Shown piece by piece: positions 1 to 8,355 of a stretch of DNA of 43,473 bases (within the stretch, counting starts at the first letter, position 1; each line of letters opens with the position of its first letter). The translations under genes were made by a program, and so were the position numbers. The notes beneath the pieces are model-generated. The model ran no database searches, was not told where the DNA came from, and saw nothing but the letters and a program-made list of their open reading frames with translations. The DNA comes from an uncultured Elusimicrobia bacterium (GTDB taxonomy: Bacteria; Elusimicrobiota; Elusimicrobia; Elusimicrobiales; UBA9959): positions 1 through 43,473 of the forward strand of contig CAIQNV010000100.1 of the NCBI GenBank assembly GCA_903873295.1. Direction: 5' to 3'.

Positions 1-1
1 A

Positions 2-3000
2 GCCCTTCTGACCGCCGCCGCGCAGGCGGCCGTGCCCGAGCTGATAAGCTTCCAGGGCAAGCTCGCCGACTCCGCCGGCAGGGCGATCACGACCAGCGTT
101 CAGATGACTTTCAAACTGTACACCGTGGCCACCGGCGGCACCCACATCTGGACCGAAAACCAGACCGTCACCCCCGACGAGTACGGCATTTACAGCGTGC
201 TGCTGGGCGACGTCGCCGCTTTGAATATAAACTTCTCCACCGCCTACTATCTGGGCGTGAAGGTGGGCACTGACCTGGAAATGACGCCCCGCTACAAGCT
301 GGTGTCTTCGGCCTATTCTTTATATTCAGTAAACAGCGGCACCGCGGCCTGGGCGGCGGGCGCGGATTGGTCCGGGATAAAAAATAAGCCTTCTTTTTCC
401 GGCGGAGACATGGTTCTTGCTTCAACGCAGATCATAACCGGCCAGAACACCTTTACGAATACGGTGACGGTCAGTTCCGATATTGTGGTGACCGGCAAGG
501 TGGACGGGTACCGCATCTCCTCCAAGGGCCCCAACTGGGATTCGGCCTACACGCATTCGCAGGCCGCCACCGGCGCCGAACATGGCGCGGTTTCGGCCAA
601 TACGGCCAATATGACAGTGCGGCGCGACGCCTCTGGTAATTTTGCGGCGGGGGCTATTACCGCCAACAGGATCATGAACCTCGCCGCGCCCGCCGCGGGG
701 ACCGACGCCGTAAATAAAGCTTACGTCGACGGCAAGATACAATCCGAAATTCTCGATTCCACTAACGTCTTCACCGGGCTGAATACTTTCAACAAAGCGG
801 TGAACACCGGCGCCGCGTACCAGATCAACGGCAACACGGTGGTGGCGATGTCCGGCTTTGGATCCATAGGCATCGGCGCTGATGCAGGCATGTCCAATAC
901 AGGAAACTATAGTTCATTTCTGGGTTATCAGGCGGGTATTGTCAACAAGGGAATAGACAATGTCTTTGTAGGCTATCAGGCGGGCGTTGTAAATGACTCG
1001 GGAACGCAGAACACCTTTGTCGGTCAGTCTGCCGGCTATGCCAACACTACCGCGAGCCAGAACACTTTTATGGGCTCACAGGCAGGCAACAGGAACGCTA
1101 CAGGAGAATACAACACCTTTTTCGGCAGCCAGGCCGGCTACTGGGGTACCGCGGGAAGCGATAATACCTTTATAGGCTACCTGGCGGGATACAATGTTAC
1201 CGGCTATTCAAATACTTTATTAGGCTCAAACGCAGGGCACACCCTCGAAACGGGCTTCAACAACATACTCATCGGTAAAGACGCGGACGTTCCGGCTGCT
1301 GACGCTTCCAACCGCCTCAACATCGGCAACGCGATCTTTGGAAATCTTTTAACCGGCAATATCGGCATCGGGACAACAGCTCCCGGCGCGAAGCTGGAAG
1401 TTGCCGGGGAGGTGAAGATCACCGGCGGTTACCCGGCTGCGGGCAAGGTGCTGACCTCCGACGCGGACGGCCTGGCTTCCTGGTCGGCGGCTTCCGTCGG
1501 CGACGCGGTCCTGGCGGATACGCAGACCTTTAGCGGAGTGAACACCTTTACCAACGGTATCCTTATAAGTTCCGGCATATGGTCCACCGGCGGCAATGCC
1601 CGCGGCCTTAACTCCGTAGATCTGCAGACAGGCAGAGGGCCGGATACTCAGGTAGCCTCCGGCATAAGTTCCGTAATAGGCGGCGGCGGCGGCAACACGG
1701 CCAGCGGCACCTCTTCCACCGTGTCCGGCGGCGAGTTGAACGCGGCCGGCGGCAATTACGCCAGCGTATCCGGAGGGCTGCGCAACACGGCGAGCGGGGA
1801 GTATGATATCGTGGCCGGCGGACATGACAATATCGCGAGAGGAAACGTTTCCGCTGTAGTCGGCGGAGATAATAACGCGGCCACCTTCCCGGACGCCGTC
1901 GTGGCCGGCGGAAATCATAACACGGCGGGCTACTACGATGCCGCCGTGATCGGCGGAAATTACAATACGGCCAACGGGGGCGATTCCATTGTGGCCGGCG
2001 GGATGCGCAACACGGCCAGCGGACAATCCGCTTACGTGGCCGGCGGATCGTACAATACGGCAAAGAGCGATTATTCCTTTGCTTCCGGGCGCAGGTCCAG
2101 TTCCACGGCCGACGGCGCGTTTACCCGGTCGGACTCCGAAGGCGCTGTGGTAGACAACAATGTAGCCGACAGGACCTGGTTCAAGAACAGGGGAGGGTTC
2201 CTTGTTACCGGCAGCACTCAGCCGATAAGCGACGGCGGGTTCTTCGTGAGCGGCGCCGGTAATGTCGGCATCGGGACTACGGCCCCGGGCGCGAAGCTGG
2301 AAGTGGCGGGGACAATGAAGATCACCGGCGGCACGCTTGTGAATGGTTATGTGCTGACCTCTAATGCAGACGGCTTGGCTTCCTGGGCGGCGGCTGGCGG
2401 CGGCGGCGATGTTTCCAAAGCCTCCACGCAGACCTTTACGGGGCTCAACACTTTCGCGCAGCCCATAGATGTGACTTCCGCCACCGCGCTCACAATGTGG
2501 GGCGAACCGATGTTCTCGGTAATTCCCGCGGGCGAAGGACAAAGCCTGGAAATAGGCTATTACGCGGGGCATGTCAATCAGGGGGCGAACAACCTGTTCG
2601 TAGGCGGCATGGCGGGCTACACGAACACAACGGGGCAAAATAACACCTTCCTGGGCTTTTCCTCCGGCCAGAACAACCTGGAAGGCGAGGCGAACACGTA
2701 CGCGGGCTACCAGGCGGGCAACGCTTTGTCCGACGGCAGTAATAATACTCTGCTCGGCTATCAGGCCGGCTACAGCAATACGACTGACGAAAACACCTTT
2801 GTCGGCGCAAGCGCGGGCTACGCCAACAACGGAGGGTATGAGAACACCTTCCTCGGCACCTGGGCCGGACAGAGCAACACCGAGGGTAGCAGGAACACCT
2901 TTGTCGGCCAGAATACCGGCAATTCGAACCAAACCGGAAACTCCAACACCTTTATCGGAGACAATGCGGGAATGAACGTCAATACGTCCAGCAACAGCAC

Positions 3001-6000
3001 CATTGTCGGCGCAAATGCGGCGTTGTTCGGTTACGGCGGCGATAATACTATAGTAGGTTCTGAAGCCGGCTGGATTTTGACTAGCGGCGAACGCAATGCT
3101 CTGCTGGGCATGAATATCGGGCATGGTGACGGTGCAGGTGGTCCTAACGGCACTTACTCCGATTCAGCCATTATAGGCTATAAGGCCGGTTATTACTTAA
3201 CCACCGGCAACAATAATAATCTGATGGGCTCCCGGGCCGGGTATAACCTCACCACAGGCAACGACAATACCCTGCTGGGCTACCAGGCCGGGCAGACCCT
3301 TACCACGGGCATCGGGAACATACTCATCGGCTCTGGCGCGGATGTGCCGGCCGCGGGCTCCTCCTACCGCCTCAACATAGGCAATGTGATATACGGCGAT
3401 CTGGACACGCCATATATCGGCATTGGTACGACGAACCCCGGGGCTACGCTGGAAGTGGCGGGCCAAGTCAAGATCACCGGCGGAATACCGGGAACCGGAA
3501 AGGTGCTGACCTCTGACGCCGACGGCTTGGCTTCCTGGGCGACGGCTTCCGGCGGCGGGGATGTGGTTTTGGCGGCCACGCAGACCTTCAGCGGGGTGAA
3601 TAACTTTGCCAACGGCATCCTCCTCAGTTCAGGGATATGGTCCGCCGGCGGCAACCAGCGCGGCCTGAATTCCGTGGATTTGCAGACAAACAGAGCAGCA
3701 GCCTCGCAGGTCGCATCCGGCCAGAATTCCTTTATAGGCGGTGGCGCCAACAATACGGCATCAGGCCCTGACGCTGCGGTGTCCGGCGGCTACGGGAATA
3801 TTGCGGTCGGCAACGATTCGTTTATCGGCAGCGGTTACGGCAATACGGTGACGATCGACGGCTATCGTGCCGTGGTGCCCGGCGGCGAGAGCAATACCGC
3901 GGCCGGCCAGTATTCTTTTGCCGCCGGTAAAAAATCAAGTTCGACCGTGAACGGGACGTTCACCTGGTCGGACAGCGGCAATATCGGAGCGGTTACCGAA
4001 AACACGGTGCCCGACAGGACCTGGTTCAAGAACAGCGGCGGGTTCCTGGTTACTGGCAGCACCCAGCCGGAAAGCGACGGTGGGTTATATGTCAGCGGCG
4101 TTGGCAATGTCGGCATAGGAACCATAAACCCGGCCGAAAAACTGGAAATCGTTGCCCGCAATCTCGGTGATACTGTTAATATAAAAATTGGACGATTTAA
4201 TAATTTAGGTGTCGGCTCCCCGGAGTTAATGTTAGGTAATAATATCCGAAATACACCCGATGGCGCAGTAGTTAACGAAACACAGGGTTCGTATGGATAT
4301 AGAGCCATCAGTCTGGGTAATGATATGTCGTATAGTGGTATTGTGTTTTATGCAAAAGTCGGTGCCGTGACGGCTGGAGACGCCCTGGCTAATGAGCGAA
4401 TGCGGATAACAAATGCCGGCAATGTCGGCATCGGGACCACGGCCCCGGGCGCGAAGCTTGAAGTGGCTGGGCAGGTGAAGATAACCGGCGGCGGCCCCGC
4501 GGACGGCTATGTGCTGACCTCAGACGCTAGCGGTCTGGCTGGCTGGGCGGAGCCTTCCGGCGGCGGCGGCGGGGACAGCCTGGGCAGCCATATCGCCACA
4601 ATGACCCTTACCGCTGATTACGGCATAACCAGTTCAACCGCCATTAACGCCGGCTATTACCAGATAAACGGCAGCACGGTACTGGCTTTATCCGGGATCG
4701 GGAGCGTTGGCGCAGGCATCAGTGCGGGCAGGGTGAATACGGGAGTGTTCAATTCCTTTATGGGCTACATGGCCGGCTATTCCAACACCACCGGGGCAGC
4801 TAACTCCTTTCTGGGCAAAAAGGCCGGCTACCTGAACACCACCGGGGAGTCTAACTCCTTTGTGGGAGGTAATGTAGGCTTTTCCAACACCACGGGAATA
4901 AACAACTCCTTATTCGGCGCCGAGGCGGGCTTCCGTAATGAAACAGGTTCGGCCAATGCCATAGTCGGCGCTGAGGCTGGCGGTTACAACGATGAGGCGG
5001 AGGGTGTCGGTTCTTTCTCCAGTTCCACTATTATGGGGTATCGTGCCGGTTATGCTTTGACCACCGGCGGTGATAATAATATCCTGCTCGGCTGGAATGC
5101 GGGTTATGATATTACCACCGGCCACGACAACATAGTTATCGGCTACAATAAAACCACCTCCGGGGTTGCCGCCAATAACGAGCTTAATATCGGCGGGGTG
5201 TTGTTCGGCAACCTGAGCAGCGGCAATATCGGCATCGGAGCGCAGCCGTCGCTGGCACGGCTGGAAGTCGTCGGCCCGGCCGCGTCCGGTGCGACGGAGA
5301 ACATCGTCCCCGCTATCAAGGCCACCGGCGGGAACGCCCCGGTTTGTTTTATGGCTGGTACGGAGATATCCATGCCCGCGGGAACGGTCGGCATAGAGAC
5401 CCTGAAGGTCGGCGACAGGGTGCTGTCATATGATGTGGCGGCCGGGAAGCTGGTGGAGTCCACAGTGGCGGCTAGCCATAAACGCATCAGCGACCATTAT
5501 TACCTGATCAACAATAAGATCAGGGTGACGGGCGAGCATCCCTTCTATGTCAGGGGAGAGTGGGTCAAGGTCAAGGACCTGGCCGTAGGAGCGCCCATGT
5601 TCGACGGGCGCAGCGAGGTGCCGGTTACCAGCATCAAGCGCGTGGAAGGGGCTGTGGAGGTGTATAACTTCGAGGTGGCGAACTACCACAACTATTTCGC
5701 CGACGGGGTGCTTGTGCATAACAAGACGGATAAGACTTACGCCCTCTATGCCGCGGCGGGCACCGGGAGCACCTCTTATGCGGCCTATTTCGGCGGTAAA
5801 GTGGGCCTGGGGACCGAGGCGCCTGGCGCTACCCTGCATATCTATTCGACTTCGCAGCAGGTTCTGCTGCAGGTTTCCACCGGAACTGTAAATGCGGATG
5901 CACTGGTAGTGAGAGGCAGCGGGAAAGTAGGCGTCGGGACGATGGACCCGGTGGCCACTTTGGACGTAAACGGCTTTATGCGTTTAAAAAGGAATACAAT

Positions 6001-6151
6001 CGCGCCGGTAGTCTGCAGCCCCACCTATGATGGCGCAATTGCATTAACCAATGATACATACAAAATGTGTGTCTGTAACGGCGCTACCAATGCGTGGCTT
6101 TTCATCGGAACAGGCGGGGACTGTGCTGGTCAATGGACTCCCGCGCCCTAA
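2..6151 (+). CDS. Giant secreted fibre/adhesin-like repeat protein with internal Hint domain (5' truncated)
   Basis: The frame is open from base 2, so the true start is upstream of the window. The first visible residues (ALLTAAAQA, then AVPEL) look like the end of a signal peptide, so the GTG at 32 is probably not the start. After an N-terminal domain (about 32-350) come blocks of two repeat kinds, GYxAG/NTFxG and NTASGxxSxVxGG, resembling the head repeats of trimeric adhesins. They are separated by VGIGTTxPGAxLEVAG collars at about 1369, 2265, 3415, 4113, 4425 and 5228, with later ones near 5800 and 5930. A Hint domain sits at 5345-5722. The last 60 residues hold four cysteines. The protein is over 2039 aa and probably a surface or tail-fibre-like trimer. 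The collar and repeat types recur in long secreted proteins of unclear role; ligand and function are unknown. A segment at 4150-4410 is visibly AT-richer than its surroundings. Confidence 0.85.
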   Translation, partial: ALLTAAAQAAVPELISFQGKLADSAGRAITTSVQMTFKLYTVATGGTHIWTENQTVTPDEYGIYSVLLGDVAALNINFSTAYYLGVKVGTDLEMTPRYKLVSSAYSLYSVNSGTAAWAAGADWSGIKNKPSFSGGDMVLASTQIITGQNTFTNTVTVSSDIVVTGKVDGYRISSKGPNWDSAYTHSQAATGAEHGAVSANTANMTVRRDASGNFAAGAITANRIMNLAAPAAGTDAVNKAYVDGKIQSEILDSTNVFTGLNTFNKAVNTGAAYQINGNTVVAMSGFGSIGIGADAGMSNTGNYSSFLGYQAGIVNKGIDNVFVGYQAGVVNDSGTQNTFVGQSAGYANTTASQNTFMGSQAGNRNATGEYNTFFGSQAGYWGTAGSDNTFIGYLAGYNVTGYSNTLLGSNAGHTLETGFNNILIGKDADVPAADASNRLNIGNAIFGNLLTGNIGIGTTAPGAKLEVAGEVKITGGYPAAGKVLTSDADGLASWSAASVGDAVLADTQTFSGVNTFTNGILISSGIWSTGGNARGLNSVDLQTGRGPDTQVASGISSVIGGGGGNTASGTSSTVSGGELNAAGGNYASVSGGLRNTASGEYDIVAGGHDNIARGNVSAVVGGDNNAATFPDAVVAGGNHNTAGYYDAAVIGGNYNTANGGDSIVAGGMRNTASGQSAYVAGGSYNTAKSDYSFASGRRSSSTADGAFTRSDSEGAVVDNNVADRTWFKNRGGFLVTGSTQPISDGGFFVSGAGNVGIGTTAPGAKLEVAGTMKITGGTLVNGYVLTSNADGLASWAAAGGGGDVSKASTQTFTGLNTFAQPIDVTSATALTMWGEPMFSVIPAGEGQSLEIGYYAGHVNQGANNLFVGGMAGYTNTTGQNNTFLGFSSGQNNLEGEANTYAGYQAGNALSDGSNNTLLGYQAGYSNTTDENTFVGASAGYANNGGYENTFLGTWAGQSNTEGSRNTFVGQNTGNSNQTGNSNTFIGDNAGMNVNTSSNSTIVGANAALFGYGGDNTIVGSEAGWILTSGERNALLGMNIGHGDGAGGPNGTYSDSAIIGYKAGYYLTTGNNNNLMGSRAGYNLTTGNDNTLLGYQAGQTLTTGIGNILIGSGADVPAAGSSYRLNIGNVIYGDLDTPYIGIGTTNPGATLEVAGQVKITGGIPGTGKVLTSDADGLASWATASGGGDVVLAATQTFSGVNNFANGILLSSGIWSAGGNQRGLNSVDLQTNRAAASQVASGQNSFIGGGANNTASGPDAAVSGGYGNIAVGNDSFIGSGYGNTVTIDGYRAVVPGGESNTAAGQYSFAAGKKSSSTVNGTFTWSDSGNIGAVTENTVPDRTWFKNSGGFLVTGSTQPESDGGLYVSGVGNVGIGTINPAEKLEIVARNLGDTVNIKIGRFNNLGVGSPELMLGNNIRNTPDGAVVNETQGSYGYRAISLGNDMSYSGIVFYAKVGAVTAGDALANERMRITNAGNVGIGTTAPGAKLEVAGQVKITGGGPADGYVLTSDASGLAGWAEPSGGGGGDSLGSHIATMTLTADYGITSSTAINAGYYQINGSTVLALSGIGSVGAGISAGRVNTGVFNSFMGYMAGYSNTTGAANSFLGKKAGYLNTTGESNSFVGGNVGFSNTTGINNSLFGAEAGFRNETGSANAIVGAEAGGYNDEAEGVGSFSSSTIMGYRAGYALTTGGDNNILLGWNAGYDITTGHDNIVIGYNKTTSGVAANNELNIGGVLFGNLSSGNIGIGAQPSLARLEVVGPAASGATENIVPAIKATGGNAPVCFMAGTEISMPAGTVGIETLKVGDRVLSYDVAAGKLVESTVAASHKRISDHYYLINNKIRVTGEHPFYVRGEWVKVKDLAVGAPMFDGRSEVPVTSIKRVEGAVEVYNFEVANYHNYFADGVLVHNKTDKTYALYAAAGTGSTSYAAYFGGKVGLGTEAPGATLHIYSTSQQVLLQVSTGTVNADALVVRGSGKVGVGTMDPVATLDVNGFMRLKRNTIAPVVCSPTYDGAIALTNDTYKMCVCNGATNAWLFIGTGGDCAGQWTPAP
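866..5163 (+). repeat. Three blocks of GYxAG / NTFxG protein repeats
   Basis: Blocks lie at roughly 866-1290, 2549-3345 and 4703-5163 within the giant fibre gene. Each unit of about 14-20 residues has the pattern AGYxNTTGxxNTFxGYxAG. At DNA level the units are degenerate, but phrases such as aacacctttgt and taccaggcgggc recur. Blocks 1 and 2 end with a similar segment (NILIG, then RLNIGN), which suggests duplication of whole block-plus-collar modules; block 3 ends with a related NELNIGG. Probably left-handed beta-roll or trimeric head structure. Confidence 0.7.
1654..3965 (+). repeat. Two blocks of NTASG-type head repeats
   Basis: Blocks lie at about 1654-2105 and 3712-3965. Units follow the pattern NTASGxxSxVxGGxxN, about 14-16 residues, like the Hep_Hag/YadA-head repeat. 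Each block ends in the same downstream module: YSFAxGxxSSS, then DRTWFKN, GGFLVTGSTQP and a VGIGT collar. The second copy is shorter, consistent with duplication followed by loss of units. Confidence 0.65.
5345..5722 (+). other. Hint (intein/hedgehog-like, pretoxin-Hint type) domain inside the fibre protein
   Basis: In-frame 126-residue segment. It starts CFMAGTEI (Cys at 5345-5347), has the block-B motif TGEHPF, and ends NYFADGVLVHN with the terminal Asn at 5720-5722, followed by Lys rather than Cys, Ser or Thr. Known Hint chemistry needs the first Cys, the block-B His and the terminal His-Asn, all present. The missing +1 nucleophile suggests cleavage or an alternative pathway rather than classical splicing, as in bacterial intein-like domains. 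It lies between two fibre segments: upstream LEVVG collar and linker, downstream YAAYFGGKVGLG collar. No homing endonuclease is present. Processing would free, or rejoin, a C-terminal piece of about 142 residues. Confidence 0.8.
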
Positions 6152-6292
6152 CTTAAAGCCCATACTAACGTGTGACAGGGGATGCGGCTGAGTTTCTTGC
6201 TTATTTAAAATTGTGGAGTTAGGGGCTGGTATAAAACAGGCGCTCCGCACATCTTTAAGTCGCCTTGCGCTTAGGGGGAAGGTGGTTTTTAT

Positions 6293-6508
6293 GTGTGGGC
6301 AAGGGAGGGCGCGCTGGCGCTGTCCGGGTATGCGGCCGACGCGCCGGCCGGGACGAAGCACGGCCAGCCGTCCGCGCTCAATAACCAGCAGGACCCGCAT
6401 CATCAGCAGATGGCGGGCTTTATGAACGAGCTTAAGAACGCCAAAACGCCCGAAGAGAGAAAGACCATTCACGCGCAGACGCGGGAGATATTAAAAAAGT
6501 ACCGCTAG
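6293..6508 (+). CDS. Small hypothetical protein, Gln/His-rich, with charged helical C terminus
   Basis: 71 residues from a GTG at 6293 (an ATG at 6291 is in another frame). The C-terminal half (FMNELKNAKTPEERKTIHAQ, then TREILKKYR) has convincing codon-like composition and a helical, charged character. The N-terminal part (ALALSGYAADA) could be the end of an export signal, but no good start or Shine-Dalgarno is visible and the frame is closed by TAG at 6272. An upstream ATG at 6182 in the same frame begins MRLSFLLI and then stops, so the 5' end may have decayed. I do not recognise the family. A strong hairpin terminator follows at 6526. The alternative overlapping frame 6213-6425 is Arg-rich and looks like a shadow. 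Confidence 0.45.
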   Translation: MWAREGALALSGYAADAPAGTKHGQPSALNNQQDPHHQQMAGFMNELKNAKTPEERKTIHAQTREILKKYR

Positions 6509-6525
6509 TGTATTGCGTCCAAAGC

Positions 6526-6555
6526 AAAAGGCAGCAGGGGCCTTTTACTGTTTTG
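6526..6555 (+). terminator. Intrinsic terminator-like hairpin after the small gene
   Basis: A perfect 7-bp stem (aaaaggc 6526-6532 and gcctttt 6540-6546) with a 7-nt loop, followed by a second T-rich stretch (tgtttt). It lies 18 nt after the stop codon of the small ORF. Confidence 0.55.
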
Positions 6556-6566
6556 ACGCAACCCCC

Positions 6567-6589
6567 GCCCGGACTTCGGGCAACTTTTT
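6567..6589 (+). terminator. Possible second weak terminator
   Basis: Short 5-bp GC stem (gcccg 6567-6571 and cgggc 6577-6581) followed by a T run at 6584-6589. It sits just upstream of the promoter candidate for the ATPase gene, and may simply reinforce the hairpin at 6526. Confidence 0.3.
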
Positions 6590-6596
6590 ATATTTT

Positions 6597-6626
6597 TATA
6601 AAAGTCACCCGGTTTATAGTATTATA
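6597..6626 (+). promoter_or_regulatory. Candidate promoter of the ATPase gene
   Basis: tataaa at 6597-6602, a 17-nt spacer, and tattat at 6620-6625 followed by cggta. The same hexamers, spacing and downstream cggta occur at 8279-8307 before the next gene, which supports a real element. It would give a 5' leader of about 100 nt before the ATG at 6735. Confidence 0.45.
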
Positions 6627-6734
6627 TTCGGTAGGGGAATACTTTTTTGCGAATTTAAAGCGAATGGAAACCTCGGTTTAAGAAGGGAACTGCGGCGGAA
6701 TGCTTTATGTCCGCCGTTGATCAAGGAGTTTAAA

Positions 6735-8048
6735 ATGCCGCTATTCGGAACAACGCCGCCAGCTCCGCCAAAGGCCGCCGCTCCCGCCGGGCCCGATACT
6801 CTTGAGCAGAGGTATAAAAACCTGCTGGCCGCTAAAGCGACTACGGACGCCAACACGCTGACGAACGGCCTGCTCCGGACGATCCTGGAGTTCGCGCTGC
6901 GCGAGGGCGCCAGCGATATTCATTTCGATCCGCAGGAAGACCTGATCCTTCTGCGGTTCCGCATCGACGGCAACCTTAAGGACAAGTTGACCTTTTCCAA
7001 AAAAGATTTTTCCGTCACCGCGCAGCTGCGGGTGATGGCCGGCTTCGCGCCCCAGGCCGCCACGGCCTACACGCCGGAGGACGGCGGCTTCGAGATCGTG
7101 ACGGGGGAGCGCTCCGTGCGCTTCCGCGCTTCCGCCTTCCCCTCCATCCACGGGGACAAGCTCGTCCTGAGGATCCTGGACATGGGCCAGAATACTTTGA
7201 AGCTCGAGCATCTGGGATTCGCCCCCGACGTGCTGGCGCAGGTCCAGTCCGCGATCCAGTCCCCCAGCGGCATCTTTTTCGTCTGCGGAGTTACGGGCGG
7301 CGGAAAGACCACCACGCTGTGCAGCGTCTTAAAGGCCCTGACCCGGCCGGAGATCAGCATTATGACGCTGGAAGATCCGGTCGAATATTCTCTGCCCGGC
7401 GTTACGCAATCAAAGATAAATCCCCACGCCGGATTCAACTTCGCGGACGGCCTGCGGTCGATCCTCCGGCAGGACCCCAATATCATCATGGTGGGCGAGA
7501 TCCGGGACCAGGAGACCGCCGAGATCGCCATACGGGCGGCCCTGACGGGCCATCTGATCTTCACCACCATCCACACCATCAGCGCCGTCGGCGTGATCTC
7601 GCGGCTGGTAGATATAGGGATAGAGCCTTTCCTGGTTTCCAGCTCTACCGTCGGAGTCGTGGCCCAGCGCCTGGTCAGGCGGATCTGCCCGCATTGCGCC
7701 ATGCCCGCCTCCCCTTCTCCTCAGACCGTCAGCCGGATGCTGGAGCTGCTGGACCCGGAAGTGACCGAAGTCATAAAAACCATCCTCGCCTCCCCCGAAG
7801 GAAAATTCGTAAAGCCGGCCGGCTGTCCGAACTGTAACGGTTCCGGCTACAAAGGGCGGATAGGCGTTTTCGAGTTCCTGCTGCTCAATAACGAACTGAA
7901 GGCCCTTATAGACGCGAAAGCCGGCGCGGCCGAACTGCGCAGGGCGGCCATCAAGTCGGGGATGAGAACCATGCTGATGGACGGCGTCACCAAGGCGCGC
8001 GCCGGGCTGACCACGCTGGATGAAGTTCTGCTGTCCGTCTCGGAGTAA
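6735..8048 (+). CDS. Compact GspE/PilB/PilT-type secretion or pilus ATPase
   Basis: Start chosen at ATG 6735 because aaggag lies 6 nt upstream; the frame extends further 5' without a convincing start. Product 437 aa. It contains DIHFDP of the N2 domain, Walker A GVTGGGKTTT (Lys191), the Asp box TLEDPVEY, Walker B with NIIMVGEIRD, the His box TGHLIFTTIHT, and a tetracysteine zinc site (CPHC, then CPNC). This is the hexameric ATPase family that drives type II secretion or type IV pilus assembly from the cytoplasmic face. The protein is shorter than typical PilB/GspE (about 550-570 aa): after a Pro/Ala-rich start it lacks most of the N1 domain that binds GspL/PilM-like partners. No pilin, platform or secretin gene is adjacent, so its machine must be encoded elsewhere. 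The Cys4 zinc site argues against a PilT-only assignment. Confidence 0.88.
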   Translation: MPLFGTTPPAPPKAAAPAGPDTLEQRYKNLLAAKATTDANTLTNGLLRTILEFALREGASDIHFDPQEDLILLRFRIDGNLKDKLTFSKKDFSVTAQLRVMAGFAPQAATAYTPEDGGFEIVTGERSVRFRASAFPSIHGDKLVLRILDMGQNTLKLEHLGFAPDVLAQVQSAIQSPSGIFFVCGVTGGGKTTTLCSVLKALTRPEISIMTLEDPVEYSLPGVTQSKINPHAGFNFADGLRSILRQDPNIIMVGEIRDQETAEIAIRAALTGHLIFTTIHTISAVGVISRLVDIGIEPFLVSSSTVGVVAQRLVRRICPHCAMPASPSPQTVSRMLELLDPEVTEVIKTILASPEGKFVKPAGCPNCNGSGYKGRIGVFEFLLLNNELKALIDAKAGAAELRRAAIKSGMRTMLMDGVTKARAGLTTLDEVLLSVSE

Positions 8049-8355
8049 TGTCCTGTTTTTTTCACGGACGCCGGGCGGGCGGCGTATTTAAATCCGGATA
8101 AGCGACGGGACGCAGGACCAGTTTCTTTTCCGTCCGCTTCTCCTTTCTAACTCCGGAAGAACGCCCGGCCGCCTGAAATCTCCTGCCGCTATAATAAAAA
8201 AAGCGCCGTTTTCACCGGTTTCTGTAAGCTTTCCTTCACCCGTGTTCGCCCCCGCGACGGCGGGAGCCTGTAAAAATATATAAATGCGCCGCGACTTTTA
8301 GTATTATAACGGTAAGCGGCGGGTTAAGGGATATTTTTATGCGGGTTAAAGCGCT
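8049..8355 (+). other. Intergenic region between the ATPase gene and the split gene
   Basis: 307 nt with no credible ORF. It contains an AT-rich stretch (ctataataaaaaaag near 8189) and the promoter candidate at 8279-8308. A short overlapping reading frame (ATG 8340, six codons) ends within the ATGA at the next gene's start and could couple translation. No clear terminator for the ATPase gene was found. Confidence 0.5.
8279..8308 (+). promoter_or_regulatory. Candidate promoter of the split gene
   Basis: tataaa at 8279-8284, 17-nt spacer, tattat at 8302-8307, followed by acggta. It matches the element at 6597-6626 in both hexamers, spacing and the cggta discriminator-like tail. About 50 nt upstream of ATG 8356. 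Confidence 0.45.

Noticed and set aside
1349-3124. 591-residue minus-strand frame opposite the fibre repeats.
   Set aside because: Antisense shadow of the repetitive fibre gene; no start signal and no family features.
866-5163. Prophage tail locus suggested by fibre-like repeats and the S74 domain.
   Set aside because: No capsid, terminase, portal, baseplate, integrase or lysis genes appear in the window; signal peptides on both proteins indicate export through the cell envelope.
5345-5722. Full splicing intein with homing endonuclease.
   Set aside because: Only 126 residues, no LAGLIDADG or HNH block, and no Cys/Ser/Thr after the terminal Asn.
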